Part shown: in pieces, positions 18,231-28,035 of the stretch
Position numbering within the stretch: position 1 is the stretch's first letter
Layout: each line of letters opens with the position of its first letter
Translations under genes and position numbers: made by a program
Notes under the pieces: model-generated
What the model was told of the DNA's origin: nothing
The model's database searches: none
The model's input: the letters and a program-made list of their open reading frames with translations, nothing else
Source of the DNA: a bacterium
GTDB taxonomy: Bacteria > Calditrichota > Calditrichia > RBG-13-44-9 > J042
Reading direction: 5' to 3'
Length of the DNA stretch: 64,000 nt
Assembly: GCA_015485355.1 (NCBI GenBank)
Contig: WFTQ01000025.1
Coordinates: 1-64,000 of the forward strand

Positions 18231-19394
18231 TTAAAAGACTGTTGCCAAGGCGGCGTCCAGATCTTCCAGCAAATCCTCTGTGTTTTCAATTCCCACCGAT
18301 ATACGAATCAGGGCATCGGAGAGACCTATTTTTTCCCGTTCTTTGCGGGGGATGGAGGCATGGGTCATCAGCGCGGGAAGTTCGATGAGCGATTCCACCC
18401 CACCCAGACTTTCGGCCACGGCGAAATAGCGCAGGCTTTCTACAAATTTTTTGGCCTGTTTCACATCGGCATCCAGTTCAAAAGAGATCATGCCTCCGAA
18501 ACCGCTCATTTGCCGGCATGCCAGCGAGTGCTGGGGATGGCTTGCCAGGCCCGGGTAATACACCTGCTTTACCCGGGGGTGTTTTTCCAGAAAGCGGGCG
18601 ACGGCCAGGGCGTTTTGTTCATGCCGGCGCATCCGTACAGCCAACGTCTTGATGCCCCGAAGAACCAGAAAACTGTCGAACGGAGACAGGATGGCCCCGG
18701 CGGCGTTCTGCACGAATTTGATTTTCCGGTACAGGGTTTCGTCGGACACCATGATCGCCCCACCCACCGAATCGCTGTGACCATTTAAATATTTGGTGGT
18801 GCTATGCACCACGATGTCGGCCCCCAGTTTCAGCGGTTGCTGAAAGTAAGGACTGGCGAAGGTGTTATCGACCACCACAATCAAGCCGTGTGAATGGGCC
18901 AGCTCGGAAATGGCCCGAATATCGCACAGCTTCATCAACGGATTGGTGGGGGTTTCCAGCCAGATCATGCGGGTGTGCGGTTGAATGGCGTTCTCGATCT
19001 GGGACAGGTGCCGCGCATCCACATATTGGATGTGGATCTGGAAGTTGCCGGCAAAGACCTGAGAGAACAGCCGTCGCGAGCCTCCGTACAAATCGTCGAA
19101 GGCGATCACATGGTCGTTGGCCCGAAGCAATGCCAGAAATATGCTGGTTTCCGCGGCCAGTCCACTGGCAAAGGCCATACCGAAACGCGCCTCTTCCAGG
19201 GATGCCAGTCGTTTTTCCAGGGCGTTGCGGGTGGGATTGTCCGTTCGTGCATATTCATACCCCGCGGTGGGTTGGTCCACTTCTTTGCGCGCATAGGTAC
19301 TGGCTACATGGATGGGCATAGCCACATCCCCATACCCCCCGTCTTTGAGATTGGGCTCTTCGCCCACATGAATGGCACGTGTTTCGAATCGCAT
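18231..19394 (-). CDS. cystathionine gamma-lyase/synthase family PLP enzyme
   Basis: The 387-residue enzyme belongs to the Cys/Met metabolism PLP family. The PLP lysine is Lys201 in HSTTKYLNGHSD, and the cofactor-phosphate loop YEYARTDNPTR is at residues 46-56. Members cleave cystathionine to cysteine, or make it from O-acyl-homoserine, and motifs alone do not separate the two. The gene lies 26 bases downstream of a CBS-like gene on the same strand. That pairing favours a gamma-lyase role in reverse transsulfuration (homocysteine to cysteine). Length is normal. Confidence 0.88.
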   Translation of the reverse strand: MRFETRAIHVGEEPNLKDGGYGDVAMPIHVASTYARKEVDQPTAGYEYARTDNPTRNALEKRLASLEEARFGMAFASGLAAETSIFLALLRANDHVIAFDDLYGGSRRLFSQVFAGNFQIHIQYVDARHLSQIENAIQPHTRMIWLETPTNPLMKLCDIRAISELAHSHGLIVVVDNTFASPYFQQPLKLGADIVVHSTTKYLNGHSDSVGGAIMVSDETLYRKIKFVQNAAGAILSPFDSFLVLRGIKTLAVRMRRHEQNALAVARFLEKHPRVKQVYYPGLASHPQHSLACRQMSGFGGMISFELDADVKQAKKFVESLRYFAVAESLGGVESLIELPALMTHASIPRKEREKIGLSDALIRISVGIENTEDLLEDLDAALATVF

Positions 19395-19420
19395 CGGTTT
19401 TTCCTTCCGTTAGGGCGGGA

Positions 19421-20407
19421 TTACGATTGGGTTTCGTCCAGAAAGCCGTTTTTCCGCATCCAATCGTCATTATACATTTTACTCAAATAACGGCTTCCGG
19501 AATCGGGAAGAATCACCACTATATTTCGGGGTTCGCTGAGTTGCCGGGCCAGCTGCATGGCCGCCCACACGGCGCTGCCACTGGACCCCCCGGCAAAAAT
19601 GCCTTCCTCTCTGGCCAGCCGCCGGGCCATTAAAAACGAGTGCTTATCGTTCACCTGGATGATGTCGTCGATAATCTCGAAATCCACCGCCTTGACCAGA
19701 TAGTCTTCTCCAATGCCCTCCACTTGATACACATGAGGTTGGGGAATTTTGCCGGTCTTAAAATAATGATAAAAAACCGATCCTTCGGGATCGACGGCGA
19801 TGATTTTTATATCGGGTTTCTTTTCCTTCAGAAAGCGTCCCGCGCCGCTCAGGGTTCCTCCGGTTCCGATCCCGGCCACCAAATAATCGATGGCCCCACC
19901 GGTCTGTTCCCAGATTTCCGGGCCTGTGGTGCGATAGTGAGCCTCGATGTTTTTAGGATTGTTGTATTGGTCCGGGTAGAAGGCGCCCGGTGTTTCCCGA
20001 GCGATGCGACGGGCCACGCTGTAATAACTTTCGGGAGAATCCGCCGGCACATCGGTGGGGGTGACCACCACTTCGGCCCCAAAGGCCCGCATCAAATCAA
20101 TTTTTTCCCGGCTCATCTTATCGGGAATCGTTATAATGCATCGGTACCCTTTCACCGCGGCGATCATCGCCAGAGCCGCACCGGTATTGCCCGAAGAATT
20201 TTCGACAATGGTTCCCCCCGGCTTTAACAACCCCCGCCGCTCGGCATCTTCGATTATGAATAAGGCCATGCGATCCTTGACGCTTCCGCCCGGATTGAAA
20301 AATTCCAGCTTGGCAAACAGATTCGCTTTGGTACCTGCGGGTATCTTCGTTAAGCGAACCAGGGGGGTGTTCCCAATGGTTCCCAGAATGTTTCCCGCTG
20401 TAAACAT
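19421..20407 (-). CDS. cystathionine beta-synthase-like PLP enzyme
   Basis: The 328-residue protein has the PLP lysine Lys44 in NPGGSVKDR, the substrate loop NSSGNTG at 70-76 and the phosphate loop GIGTGGTLSG near 179-188. The motif VEGIGEDYL and the NSSGNTG form (rather than TSGNTG) point to the cystathionine beta-synthase/MccA group rather than CysK. C-terminal regulatory CBS domains are absent. It is the first gene of a two-gene operon with the gamma-lyase. The upstream leader shows no SAM riboswitch. O-acetylserine-dependent cysteine synthase activity remains an alternative. Confidence 0.85.
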   Translation of the reverse strand: MFTAGNILGTIGNTPLVRLTKIPAGTKANLFAKLEFFNPGGSVKDRMALFIIEDAERRGLLKPGGTIVENSSGNTGAALAMIAAVKGYRCIITIPDKMSREKIDLMRAFGAEVVVTPTDVPADSPESYYSVARRIARETPGAFYPDQYNNPKNIEAHYRTTGPEIWEQTGGAIDYLVAGIGTGGTLSGAGRFLKEKKPDIKIIAVDPEGSVFYHYFKTGKIPQPHVYQVEGIGEDYLVKAVDFEIIDDIIQVNDKHSFLMARRLAREEGIFAGGSSGSAVWAAMQLARQLSEPRNIVVILPDSGSRYLSKMYNDDWMRKNGFLDETQS

Positions 20408-20684
20408 GAAGTCCCCCTTCTTCTTATCCGGTTCAGACAGCCTGCCGCCTTGTTCTGTTCAGGTCCGCCATTTCCTGCGTCACCGATCACGGCGTTCCCG
20501 AACCGTTCCCAAGTCGGCTTCTCAAAAACGAAATTTAATTCCAATCCGGGGAAAAACAAAGCATCGGAAAAGAAACTGAAGCGATCGGAAGCGCCCTCCT
20601 TTCCCGAGGGACTTTGGCCTTTGTGATTTTTCCTGTATCTTACCGGTGGATCGAAACATCACAACGGGAAAAAGGAGGAGACCT

Positions 20685-21320
20685 ATGCGTAATGTGATTG
20701 GAGGAACGATTATTTTGCTGGCCTTGGTGCTGGCAACCGGGTGTCGGAAAACAGAGAGGGAAGAAGTGACCGTTGGGGTCATGGCTCCCGATTCAGCGCA
20801 ATTGGTACACATCACCCAGTTTGGGGATTCCGTTGCTCTGCTTTTGATGCAAACTTTAAAACAGGCGGTGCTGAAAGCGATGGAAGCTGGCGGTCCGGTG
20901 AATGCGATCCAGGTGTGCAATACCAAGGCGCTGCCCTTAACCCGGCAAGTGGAGGAACAACTGGGGCGGCCCGTGGCGGTCAAGCGTACCAGCCTTCGGG
21001 TTAGAAACCCGGATAACCGCCCGGATTCCCTGGAAGCGATGGCTCTCCGGTTTTTCGAGACTCAGCGGCACGCCACCGGAACCCTGCCCCCCTATTTTGC
21101 TCAGGTGATTCAGAAAAATCGAGCCCGCTATTATCGTTACTATAAGCCCATGACCGTTGCCCCGTTGTGCCTGACCTGTCATGGGGATCCGGCCACCATG
21201 GGGACGGCTTTACGGCATGCATTGGAACAACTGTATCCCGATGATCAGGCCACCGGCTATCGGGAAGGGGATTTTCGGGGGGTGATTCGGGTAGAATGGC
21301 CGGCGCCCTCCGAGGAGTGA
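20685..21320 (+). CDS. haem-binding lipoprotein, DUF3365 (Tll0287-like)
   Basis: Translation starts at ATG 20685 behind AAGGAGGAG, giving 211 residues. The N terminus is a lipoprotein signal (LVLATGC, lipidated Cys20). A single c-type haem motif CLTCH lies at residues 162-166, near the end of a domain that resembles the DUF3365/Tll0287 family of periplasmic sensor-like haem proteins. Its partner is unknown. The last 64 bases overlap the 3' end of the convergent membrane glycosyltransferase gene. Confidence 0.78.
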   Translation: MRNVIGGTIILLALVLATGCRKTEREEVTVGVMAPDSAQLVHITQFGDSVALLLMQTLKQAVLKAMEAGGPVNAIQVCNTKALPLTRQVEEQLGRPVAVKRTSLRVRNPDNRPDSLEAMALRFFETQRHATGTLPPYFAQVIQKNRARYYRYYKPMTVAPLCLTCHGDPATMGTALRHALEQLYPDDQATGYREGDFRGVIRVEWPAPSEE

Positions 21321-23113
21321 GATCGGGGGAGAAGCGGAGCAATGGTGGAGTCGGTTTTTCCGAGAAAATAGATGCGGATTTCCGGTCCCGGCGTTTTCCA
21401 GTTCGGTCGGAATACCTGAACCGGTTGATATCGGCGGAAAAGCTCTTCGTAAAACGCCCGTTTGCTTAAAAATAATGTACGCAGGGGATTGTCTTCCGCA
21501 GGGGGGGGATTGGTTAAATACTTCTGGAACGTCTCGCTGTTGAGGATGAGCCATTCGGTGCCTTCCAGAAGCAACTCTTCTAAGGTTTTAAATGGATGGG
21601 AGAATTGTTCCACCAGAAAGGGATTTTGCGCATATTGGTGGATCCGGGCACTATCCAACGTCCCCGGCCATCGGGGGCGCTGCAGCCGGTGCCGGGGGGA
21701 AACCAATCGGTATTGATTGGCGAAAGACGGTAACCGGGACAGCCTCTCTTTTAATTCGGGCGAAAGCAATTGGGCTCCTTTCCCATAGCGGGTGAAACGG
21801 TTCCGATCAATGAGATTGAGGTCATAGTGATAGTGATCGTAGCAAATTTTACTGCCCTGGGGAACATGAAGGGTAATCCACCGGGTGGCCTGCTGTCGGG
21901 TATCCTCCCGGGTATACAGAAATTTCAGATAACCCACGTGGATCAAGGAGGGGATGAACACCAGCAGGATAAGGGCCGTGATCAGCGGCCGTGGTCCTTT
22001 CCCACGAAAATGGTCGGCGTAAATTAATCCCGCCTGGAGGGTGAGCAAGGGAAAAATTATCAGCAGGTAATCCAGGCCTTTCTTTTCCCAGCTGCCCACC
22101 ACCAGAAAAGTCGGGTATACGACCAGCAGCACCGGCCAGTATTGCTTCCGGGGTCGGCTCATGCTCCAGAATAAGGCCGACAGTAATACCCCTCCCAGCG
22201 CCCATTCTGTTCTCAGGATTTCCCGTATTTCCCATAAATAGGCCATTCCTGTGGTTATGTTGTAGTCGTATTGAGCCTGACTCCAGACGGTCTGCAACCC
22301 TTCGCGGAATTTGGGGAACGCCAGCAACCAATAGGGGGTGCCCAGTAAAAAACCGGCCAGAATTGCCGGCACCAGCAGGGACAAGCGATTTCGGAGGAGC
22401 GAAAAACGTCTCCGTGGATTGTTCAGCAACACCGCCCCGATTAAACCCACCGGCAGGAACCCAGCATTGTATTTGGCGGAGAGGGTCAGCCCGCAAATCA
22501 ATCCCGCCCAGGGAATCTCATTCCGGCGGATGCCCATCTTGTGCCATTTCAGAATGAAGTAAAAAACCAGGATGGTGCCGGTAAACAACAGCGCATCGGG
22601 GACCATCCAGAAGGTATAGAACTGAACGTTGTAGGAGAAGACCAGTAGAAGGGAGAAAAACAGAGCGCCCCGGGGTTCCAGATACAGCCGCAGGGTCCGA
22701 TACCCGTAGACGATGCCCACGATGACGATGGCGGCCACCAGAATACGGCCCAGGAGATAAAAATTGCCCGGTTGAAGCAAGAATTCCAGGGCAAAGTCGT
22801 CGGGAGAAGGAAAGCGGCCCAGTAAAAATCCCACAAAAAAATACATGCCGTAAAGGCCGGCCGTCAGATAGGTCATCAGGGTGGGGTAAATGAAATATAA
22901 AGGTTCCAGAGTATGACGGGCCCCCAGGCTCAAGGCGTGTTTGGCGATAAAATATTCGGTGGAATTATAGGTGGTCGGTAGACCGTAAGTGATGCCGATG
23001 GCCCGGGTCAGCACGGCGGCCAGCAGAAGAACGAAAACATACAATCGTTCACTACGGAGGGTCTTTTGCTCGAAAAGGTGCCGGCTGAATTGTTCACGGA
23101 AAGAGCGGGTCAT
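21257..23113 (-). CDS. membrane glycosyltransferase (GT39/ArnT-like)
   Basis: The 618-residue protein has about ten to twelve transmembrane helices in its first 420 residues, an early extracytoplasmic loop after LTRAIGITYGLP, and a soluble C-terminal part. This matches polyprenol-phosphate-sugar-dependent glycosyltransferases of the GT-C class (PMT, ArnT and relatives), which add sugars on the periplasmic side. It overlaps the upstream GT4 gene by 4 bases (coupled translation) and overlaps the convergent haem lipoprotein gene by 64 bases. The basic tail after residue 590 may be dispensable. Donor and acceptor are not known. Confidence 0.8.
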   Translation of the reverse strand: MTRSFREQFSRHLFEQKTLRSERLYVFVLLLAAVLTRAIGITYGLPTTYNSTEYFIAKHALSLGARHTLEPLYFIYPTLMTYLTAGLYGMYFFVGFLLGRFPSPDDFALEFLLQPGNFYLLGRILVAAIVIVGIVYGYRTLRLYLEPRGALFFSLLLVFSYNVQFYTFWMVPDALLFTGTILVFYFILKWHKMGIRRNEIPWAGLICGLTLSAKYNAGFLPVGLIGAVLLNNPRRRFSLLRNRLSLLVPAILAGFLLGTPYWLLAFPKFREGLQTVWSQAQYDYNITTGMAYLWEIREILRTEWALGGVLLSALFWSMSRPRKQYWPVLLVVYPTFLVVGSWEKKGLDYLLIIFPLLTLQAGLIYADHFRGKGPRPLITALILLVFIPSLIHVGYLKFLYTREDTRQQATRWITLHVPQGSKICYDHYHYDLNLIDRNRFTRYGKGAQLLSPELKERLSRLPSFANQYRLVSPRHRLQRPRWPGTLDSARIHQYAQNPFLVEQFSHPFKTLEELLLEGTEWLILNSETFQKYLTNPPPAEDNPLRTLFLSKRAFYEELFRRYQPVQVFRPNWKTPGPEIRIYFLGKTDSTIAPLLPRSHSSEGAGHSTRITPRKSPSR

Positions 23114-24240
23114 GGCGTTCCAGAAATTAGGTCGTTATACAGACTTAGTAAACGGTCCTCTTGTTGTTCCCAGCACCAGACGGTTCGGGCTTTCAAGCAT
23201 TGCTGGTGCAGGCGATGCCACACGTCTGGTTGCTGCAGCAATATACGAATCGCCCGGGAAATTTCCTCGGGTTTATTCGGATCCACCAGCAAAGCGACTT
23301 CGAATTGTTGGTTCAATGCCTCGAAAGTGGGAATGCGCGAGGCGACGATGGGTGTGCCGGCGGAAACATATTCAAAGAATTTGTTGGGTGCGGCCAGCCG
23401 GTAATTGATGCTGGTGGGTTCGAATAGTACCACGCCAACCCGGGCCCGCCGGGTAAATCGGCCGATGGACGGAAGGGGGAGTTTTCCCAGAAAATGAATC
23501 TGGCTGCGGCGCGGATGCGACCGAAAGCGCTGTTTGAGCCGATCTTCCAGTTCGCCGAATCCAATGAGCCATAAATGAATCGTTTCGTCCATCCCTTCGA
23601 ACGCCGTCAACAAGGAGAACAATCCCCGTCCGGGTTTGAAAATCCCCTGAAAAAGCACCACATTTTCGCGATCCTGAAAGCCGGGTGTTCTGGTGGAGCC
23701 GCCGCTCCGGCAACGAGGAAAGTTGAACAGTACCCGACACCGTCGTAATCGCGGAAAATCCTCTTGATACCGGGCCAGTTGCTCCGGGTTGACGGCGATC
23801 AAAGCATCCACCAAGGGCATCAGCCACCGCTGTACCTGTAACCACAATACACGGGAACACCGCTTGTGCTGAAAAATTTCCAGTCCCGCATAATATTCGT
23901 GGGCGTCGTAGACCAGTTTTTTCCCTTTCAGACGAGCCGCCAATGCCGAAGCGGGCAACACCCACAGGTCGTGGCAATGCAAAAGGTCGAAAGTGGTCCC
24001 GAACAGCTTGAAAAACAATTTGAGATTGAAGAGCAGGAATTTGAAGGGTCCCCCCTTCCAGACCGGAATCGGCAGCCGGTGTATGGGAACGCCTCCCTTC
24101 AACTCTCTGGCGGGGAGGTCCGGTGTTTTAAGCGCCAGGATGAATACCCGATACCCCGCGCCTGATGCGGTTTCCACTTCATGAAAGATGCGGCGTTCGT
24201 TGTCGCAGGGACTGATTGTCGTGTGGAGGATCGTTTTCAT
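23110..24240 (-). CDS. glycosyltransferase family 4 protein
   Basis: The 376-residue enzyme shows the GT-B fold pattern: an N-terminal half with LLHCHDLWVLP and AHEYY, then a C-terminal donor-binding half with VVLFQGIFKPGRGL, HFLGKLP and the EX7E-like region NKFFEYVSAGTPIVAS. It works in the cytoplasm on surface glycan. It lies 79 bases after a polysaccharide deacetylase-like gene and overlaps the membrane glycosyltransferase gene by 4 bases, so the three are probably one operon. Confidence 0.87.
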   Translation of the reverse strand: MKTILHTTISPCDNERRIFHEVETASGAGYRVFILALKTPDLPARELKGGVPIHRLPIPVWKGGPFKFLLFNLKLFFKLFGTTFDLLHCHDLWVLPASALAARLKGKKLVYDAHEYYAGLEIFQHKRCSRVLWLQVQRWLMPLVDALIAVNPEQLARYQEDFPRLRRCRVLFNFPRCRSGGSTRTPGFQDRENVVLFQGIFKPGRGLFSLLTAFEGMDETIHLWLIGFGELEDRLKQRFRSHPRRSQIHFLGKLPLPSIGRFTRRARVGVVLFEPTSINYRLAAPNKFFEYVSAGTPIVASRIPTFEALNQQFEVALLVDPNKPEEISRAIRILLQQPDVWHRLHQQCLKARTVWCWEQQEDRLLSLYNDLISGTP

Positions 24241-24319
24241 TCCCTTGCAAGGCTCCCTTCAATCGAACAATGAATAATGGACGAATTGGATGTCGATGCC
24301 CATTGGAGCATGGTTGGTT

Positions 24320-25780
24320 TCACTTTTGAGTTTTCCGGGACAATCGCACCGGGGTTTGCCCGGGGCGCAATTGAGGAAGAATCAGAAAGTATCGCTTTCC
24401 ATCGATTGGCATCAGGGAACCCACAGAATGTTCCAGGGACAAGGCTTCTTCACTGAAAATTTCCAGAGTGAGTCCCTGAATTTCTGCGGGCGTTTCCAGC
24501 AATAGGGAAATTCGGTCGTTCTCGATCTGAAGCGTTTTGAGCAGCACGCGATGCCGGGACACCCACCAGGTGGCCATCTGGTCCAATGTAGTCACAAAAG
24601 CGTTTTGCGTTGCCATCCAGAGGAAAAACCTTTCCCACAGGGGACGAAAGTCGGTTTCCGCCAGATTACTGGGGTGCCATAAGAGGCAGAGGTGACCCTG
24701 ACTGTTGCGAATGTTGTATGCTAAATTCTGGAAGTGTTCCCAGGCTCGGTCGATATCTCCCAGATGTTTCCAGGGATAATCCATGACGGCGAAGGGAATT
24801 TCCACCAGGATTTCGGGAACCTCTACACCGCACTGGGCCGGCAGGTAGGGAAAAGAGGATCCGGTGGGAAACCCCAGACCGCGATTGCACCCGACGCTGG
24901 AATCGTAACGGAGACCCGCCTGATGGAATAAGGACCAGGCCCGGGGAAATTCCAGACGCAGATAGTGCTGACGCACACCCGTAAGGGAGTGCCGGGTCAC
25001 TTGTTCCAGTCGGTTCTTTTCCCGTCGAATTCGCCGGGGATGCTTGAAGGCGTGTAAGCTGCTGTGCAATCCAACCTCATGGCCATGTTGTTCTATACGC
25101 CGGATCAGTTGCCGGAACGGTTTCCGGTGAATATTATAACGGTAGGAGAATCCTTCCCAGGCTCTTCCCAGAAAAAAAAATGTCGCTGTCAGACCCTGGT
25201 CTTCGTAAAAGGCCAGCAGTTCGGGATATACCCAGTAGGGATTGTTACGGTGCACCATTTCCCGTAATCGCCCGAAAGCGGCCCGAGGACGACCCCGAAT
25301 CAACTGGCCAAGCGTGGATTTTAGACCGAACTTCCGGGTCAGGTCCACATCATGGGTCAAGGAGACGGCTAACGGCTTGGCAAACGGCCAGGGCCACTTG
25401 CGTAAAAAAAATCGCCCCGCACGCAGGTTCCGATAGATATGCCCGTATAATTGCCGGCACATTTCCAGATCCATCAGGGGCAGTAAAATTCGGGAAGAAG
25501 ACGAGGGCGTCGTCAGGGGGCGTTGCAGCCGCTGCATCGCCTCCCGGGCACTCCCGGAAGAAATCTCCCACTCCCATTGAAGATTCCCCCGGGGATGAAT
25601 TCTTATAAACGTTCTCCCGGAACCGGAATGTGCCTGGGTTATCCCGGAAACCTGCGCGGGGAAAATACCCAGTGTGGTGAATAACCAGGCGACAAAATGA
25701 TGCCAATCCGGGTTCGAATGCCTCTTGAGTTGTAGCAACTGCATGCGATCGAAACGTCCCACTATCTTCACCGGTATCAA
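24320..25780 (-). CDS. polysaccharide deacetylase-like protein (CE4/NodB)
   Basis: The protein is 486 residues from a TTG at 25780. An ATG at 25744 is the alternative start, and neither has a good ribosome site. A domain of unknown type occupies the first 145 residues. Then comes a NodB-like domain with the Asp-bearing motif SLTHDVD and the metal motif HSSLH in GHEVGLHSSLHAF. Enzymes of this class remove acetyl groups from glycans, and some in glycan clusters have lost activity. The first motif is THDVD rather than the usual TFDD. A small beta domain follows at the C terminus. It heads the three-gene glycan operon. Confidence 0.78.
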   Translation of the reverse strand: MIPVKIVGRFDRMQLLQLKRHSNPDWHHFVAWLFTTLGIFPAQVSGITQAHSGSGRTFIRIHPRGNLQWEWEISSGSAREAMQRLQRPLTTPSSSSRILLPLMDLEMCRQLYGHIYRNLRAGRFFLRKWPWPFAKPLAVSLTHDVDLTRKFGLKSTLGQLIRGRPRAAFGRLREMVHRNNPYWVYPELLAFYEDQGLTATFFFLGRAWEGFSYRYNIHRKPFRQLIRRIEQHGHEVGLHSSLHAFKHPRRIRREKNRLEQVTRHSLTGVRQHYLRLEFPRAWSLFHQAGLRYDSSVGCNRGLGFPTGSSFPYLPAQCGVEVPEILVEIPFAVMDYPWKHLGDIDRAWEHFQNLAYNIRNSQGHLCLLWHPSNLAETDFRPLWERFFLWMATQNAFVTTLDQMATWWVSRHRVLLKTLQIENDRISLLLETPAEIQGLTLEIFSEEALSLEHSVGSLMPIDGKRYFLILPQLRPGQTPVRLSRKTQK

Positions 25781-25912
25781 AATAGTAACCCGACAAAGAA
25801 AAAATCCACTGAAAAAGGGAATTTATGATTACGGTTGCTTTTGATGTGGCCAAAGGCGTGATTAAATTTCGGCGAGAAAGAACAGACGGTGCGCCGTAGA
25901 AGGAGGGACAGG

Positions 25913-26716
25913 GTGGAATATCGTATCGGAACCTCGGGATATAGTTATGAGGACTGGCGGGGCGTTTTTTATCCTTTGGATTTGCCCCGGGGACAGATGC
26001 TCGAGTATTATGCACAATTTTTCGATGCCGTGGAGATCAACTCCACCTATTACCGTATTCCGCACCGGGCCGTTTTTTATCATCTGGGAAGAAAGACTCC
26101 CGAACGATTCGAGATCATCGTAAAAACCCATCAGGAAACAACGCATATCCGCCCCAAAAGCGCCGAGGCCATGCAGAAGCTTATCCAGAGCATCCAGCCC
26201 CTGGATGAAATGGGGAAATTTCAGGGTTTTCTGGCTCAGTTTCCTTACTCGTTTAAGAATACGCCGGAAAATCGGGAATATCTGTTAAAACTACGGGAAC
26301 AGGCGGGGGTGTATCCGCTCTTTGTGGAGTTTCGCAACAGGTCCTGGAACCGACCGGAAGTTTTCCAATTGCTGCAGGACAACGATATCGGTTATGTCAA
26401 TGTCGACCAGCCGCTTCTGCGAGGGTTGTTGCCGCCCCAGGATAGGGTTACCACCCGGACAGGATACATTCGTTTCCACGGGCGGAATAAGAAAGAGTGG
26501 TGGGAAGGTACCAATCAAACCCGTTACGACTACCTGTACACCCGGGAAGAACTGGAAGAATGGATGATCCGGATTGCCCAGGTATTGAAAAAGTCCTATA
26601 AAACCTACATTTTTTTCAACAATCATCCTCAAGGCAAGGCGGTGCAAAACGCCAGGATGCTGAAAGAGATGCTGGAAGCTCAGAAAAGCTTTTGGGAAGA
26701 AGCCCGATCGGGTTGA
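25913..26716 (+). CDS. DUF72 family protein (YecE-like)
   Basis: The start is GTG at 25913, since AAGGAGGG lies just upstream and the conserved EYRIGTSGYSYEDW motif follows directly. The 267-residue product is a TIM-barrel DUF72 protein, with FDAVEINSTYYRIP, FVEFRNRSW and YIFFNNHPQG all typical of the family. The biochemical function of DUF72 is not established. It is transcribed divergently from the glycan operon and has no close partner downstream. Confidence 0.9.
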   Translation: MEYRIGTSGYSYEDWRGVFYPLDLPRGQMLEYYAQFFDAVEINSTYYRIPHRAVFYHLGRKTPERFEIIVKTHQETTHIRPKSAEAMQKLIQSIQPLDEMGKFQGFLAQFPYSFKNTPENREYLLKLREQAGVYPLFVEFRNRSWNRPEVFQLLQDNDIGYVNVDQPLLRGLLPPQDRVTTRTGYIRFHGRNKKEWWEGTNQTRYDYLYTREELEEWMIRIAQVLKKSYKTYIFFNNHPQGKAVQNARMLKEMLEAQKSFWEEARSG

Positions 26717-27177
26717 TGCGGCCAATGGATCATCCTCCCCATTACCCTGGAGAAGATATCACCGGATCATTGGTTCGAAGTGGTCCATCCACGGCCCCTT
26801 GCCAAGAATCCGGATTGCTGAGGAAGATCGGGTTTGAGCCACCGGAGTTGTGCCTACCCGGCGATCCATCGACAAAGGCAATGGAGCAGACCCTTACTGC
26901 AGAGATGTCGGAAGGCGTCTATTGATTGCGGAAACCATTTCCTCTCCCCAACCGACCCTGCCCTGTGGCACCGTTCCAGAAACGCGATAAATGTTTTGTC
27001 TTGAAACAGAAGCGTCAGGGTTGCAGAATGGAGGAAATATCTTCAGACTCGGGATGTTTCCGTGCAGACCCTTTGTCACTTTTACCGGAGGATCGGTAAA
27101 ATTTACAGGGGGCTCGGCGCCCGGATGGATGAGAGGCAGCTTGTTGTTTTTCCTGTGGTTATATTGGTTTGGCGGTT
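26717..27177. other. intergenic region upstream of first hsp20
   Basis: These 461 bases hold no open frame with a ribosome site or recognisable motif. The only signal I find is the sigma-54-like promoter that begins at 27178. An activator-binding site could lie here but I cannot identify one. Confidence 0.5.
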
Positions 27178-27194
27178 TTGGCATGAAGCTTGTA
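27178..27194 (+). promoter_or_regulatory. sigma-54-like promoter of first hsp20
   Basis: TTGGCATG-AAGC-TTGTA matches the -24/-12 consensus TTGGCACG-N4-TTGCA except C to T at two positions. It lies about 62 bases before the ATG. The second hsp20 gene has the same element at nearly the same distance, in otherwise unlike flanks. That supports function, although the -12 GC doublet is GT in both. Confidence 0.6.
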
Positions 27195-27255
27195 CCAAAT
27201 ACCGGTGGAAATGATAAGAAGAATGAAAGAACATAAAAGAAAGGAGGTGTGAACG

Positions 27256-27708
27256 ATGGCACTGGTTCGTTGGCGTCCATTACGAGATTTGATGAGCATT
27301 CAGGAAGAAATGGATCGCATGCTGGACCGCTTCTTTGGTCCCGGCCTGTTGGAAGAGATGGAAGTCACCACCCCGACGGTGTGGAGTCCTAATGTGGACA
27401 TCGCGGAAACCAATGATGCTTTCATCGTTACCGCAGAATTACCCGGACTGAATAAGAAAGACATCCATGTGACCTACAAGGATGGGGTGTTGACCATCGA
27501 GGGCGAACGGAAGCGGGAGAAAGAAGAAAAGGAAGTGAATTTCTATCGGGTAGAGCGTTACTATGGAAAGTTCTGCAGAACGTTCCATCTGCCGGCCGAG
27601 GTGCGGGAGGATAAAATCGAGGCCAATTATAAAGACGGCATCCTGACGGTCCACTTGCCCAAGGCCGAAAAGGCCAAGGCCAAAGAAATCGATATCAAAG
27701 TCTCCTGA
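27256..27708 (+). CDS. small heat shock protein Hsp20
   Basis: The 150-residue protein has an alpha-crystallin domain (about residues 43-145) with the conserved AELPG and GILTVHLPK motifs. Small heat shock proteins hold unfolded proteins in a refoldable state. The ribosome site AGGAGGTGTGA is exceptionally strong and identical to that of the second copy. The paralogue 864 bases downstream is about three-quarters identical by eye count. It has its own promoter-like element and terminator, so the two genes are separate units. Confidence 0.95.
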   Translation: MALVRWRPLRDLMSIQEEMDRMLDRFFGPGLLEEMEVTTPTVWSPNVDIAETNDAFIVTAELPGLNKKDIHVTYKDGVLTIEGERKREKEEKEVNFYRVERYYGKFCRTFHLPAEVREDKIEANYKDGILTVHLPKAEKAKAKEIDIKVS

Positions 27709-27726
27709 TGCTGCCCGGAGTTTTGG

Positions 27727-27755
27727 AAAGCGGGTCGAACGACCCGCTTTTTTTT
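27727..27755 (+). terminator. intrinsic terminator after first hsp20
   Basis: A 10-bp perfect stem (AAAGCGGGTC and GACCCGCTTT) with a GAAC loop runs straight into eight T residues, 18 bases after the stop codon. Confidence 0.95.
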
Positions 27756-28035
27756 ATCCCTCCTTGACGATTCCCTTCTCCGACGAGACCCTCCGTTGTT
27801 GCCTCCCCGGTTCCCCCGGGTGAAAGGGCCGATCGGGAAACCGATACCGCTTTTTCACCTCCACGGGGCGACCCAATGCCCTAACGGTCGATCTGAAAAA
27901 TCTGCCAAATGTGTTTCAAATCTTCCGGATGAATTTGTCAAAATGATGGACGGTTTGAATTTTTTGCAGAAGGGCATCGCCGAGGGGTGGTCGCTATAAG
28001 TATTGATTTATCAGGGGATTATAAGTTCGGATGGT
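27756..28035. other. spacer between the two hsp20 genes
   Basis: About 280 bases with no gene, repeat or RNA that I can recognise. The downstream end leads into the second sigma-54-like element. Confidence 0.5.

Noticed and set aside
20408-20684. SAM riboswitch before the transsulfuration operon
   Set aside because: No conserved SAM-I core or terminator/antiterminator pair is visible on the minus strand.
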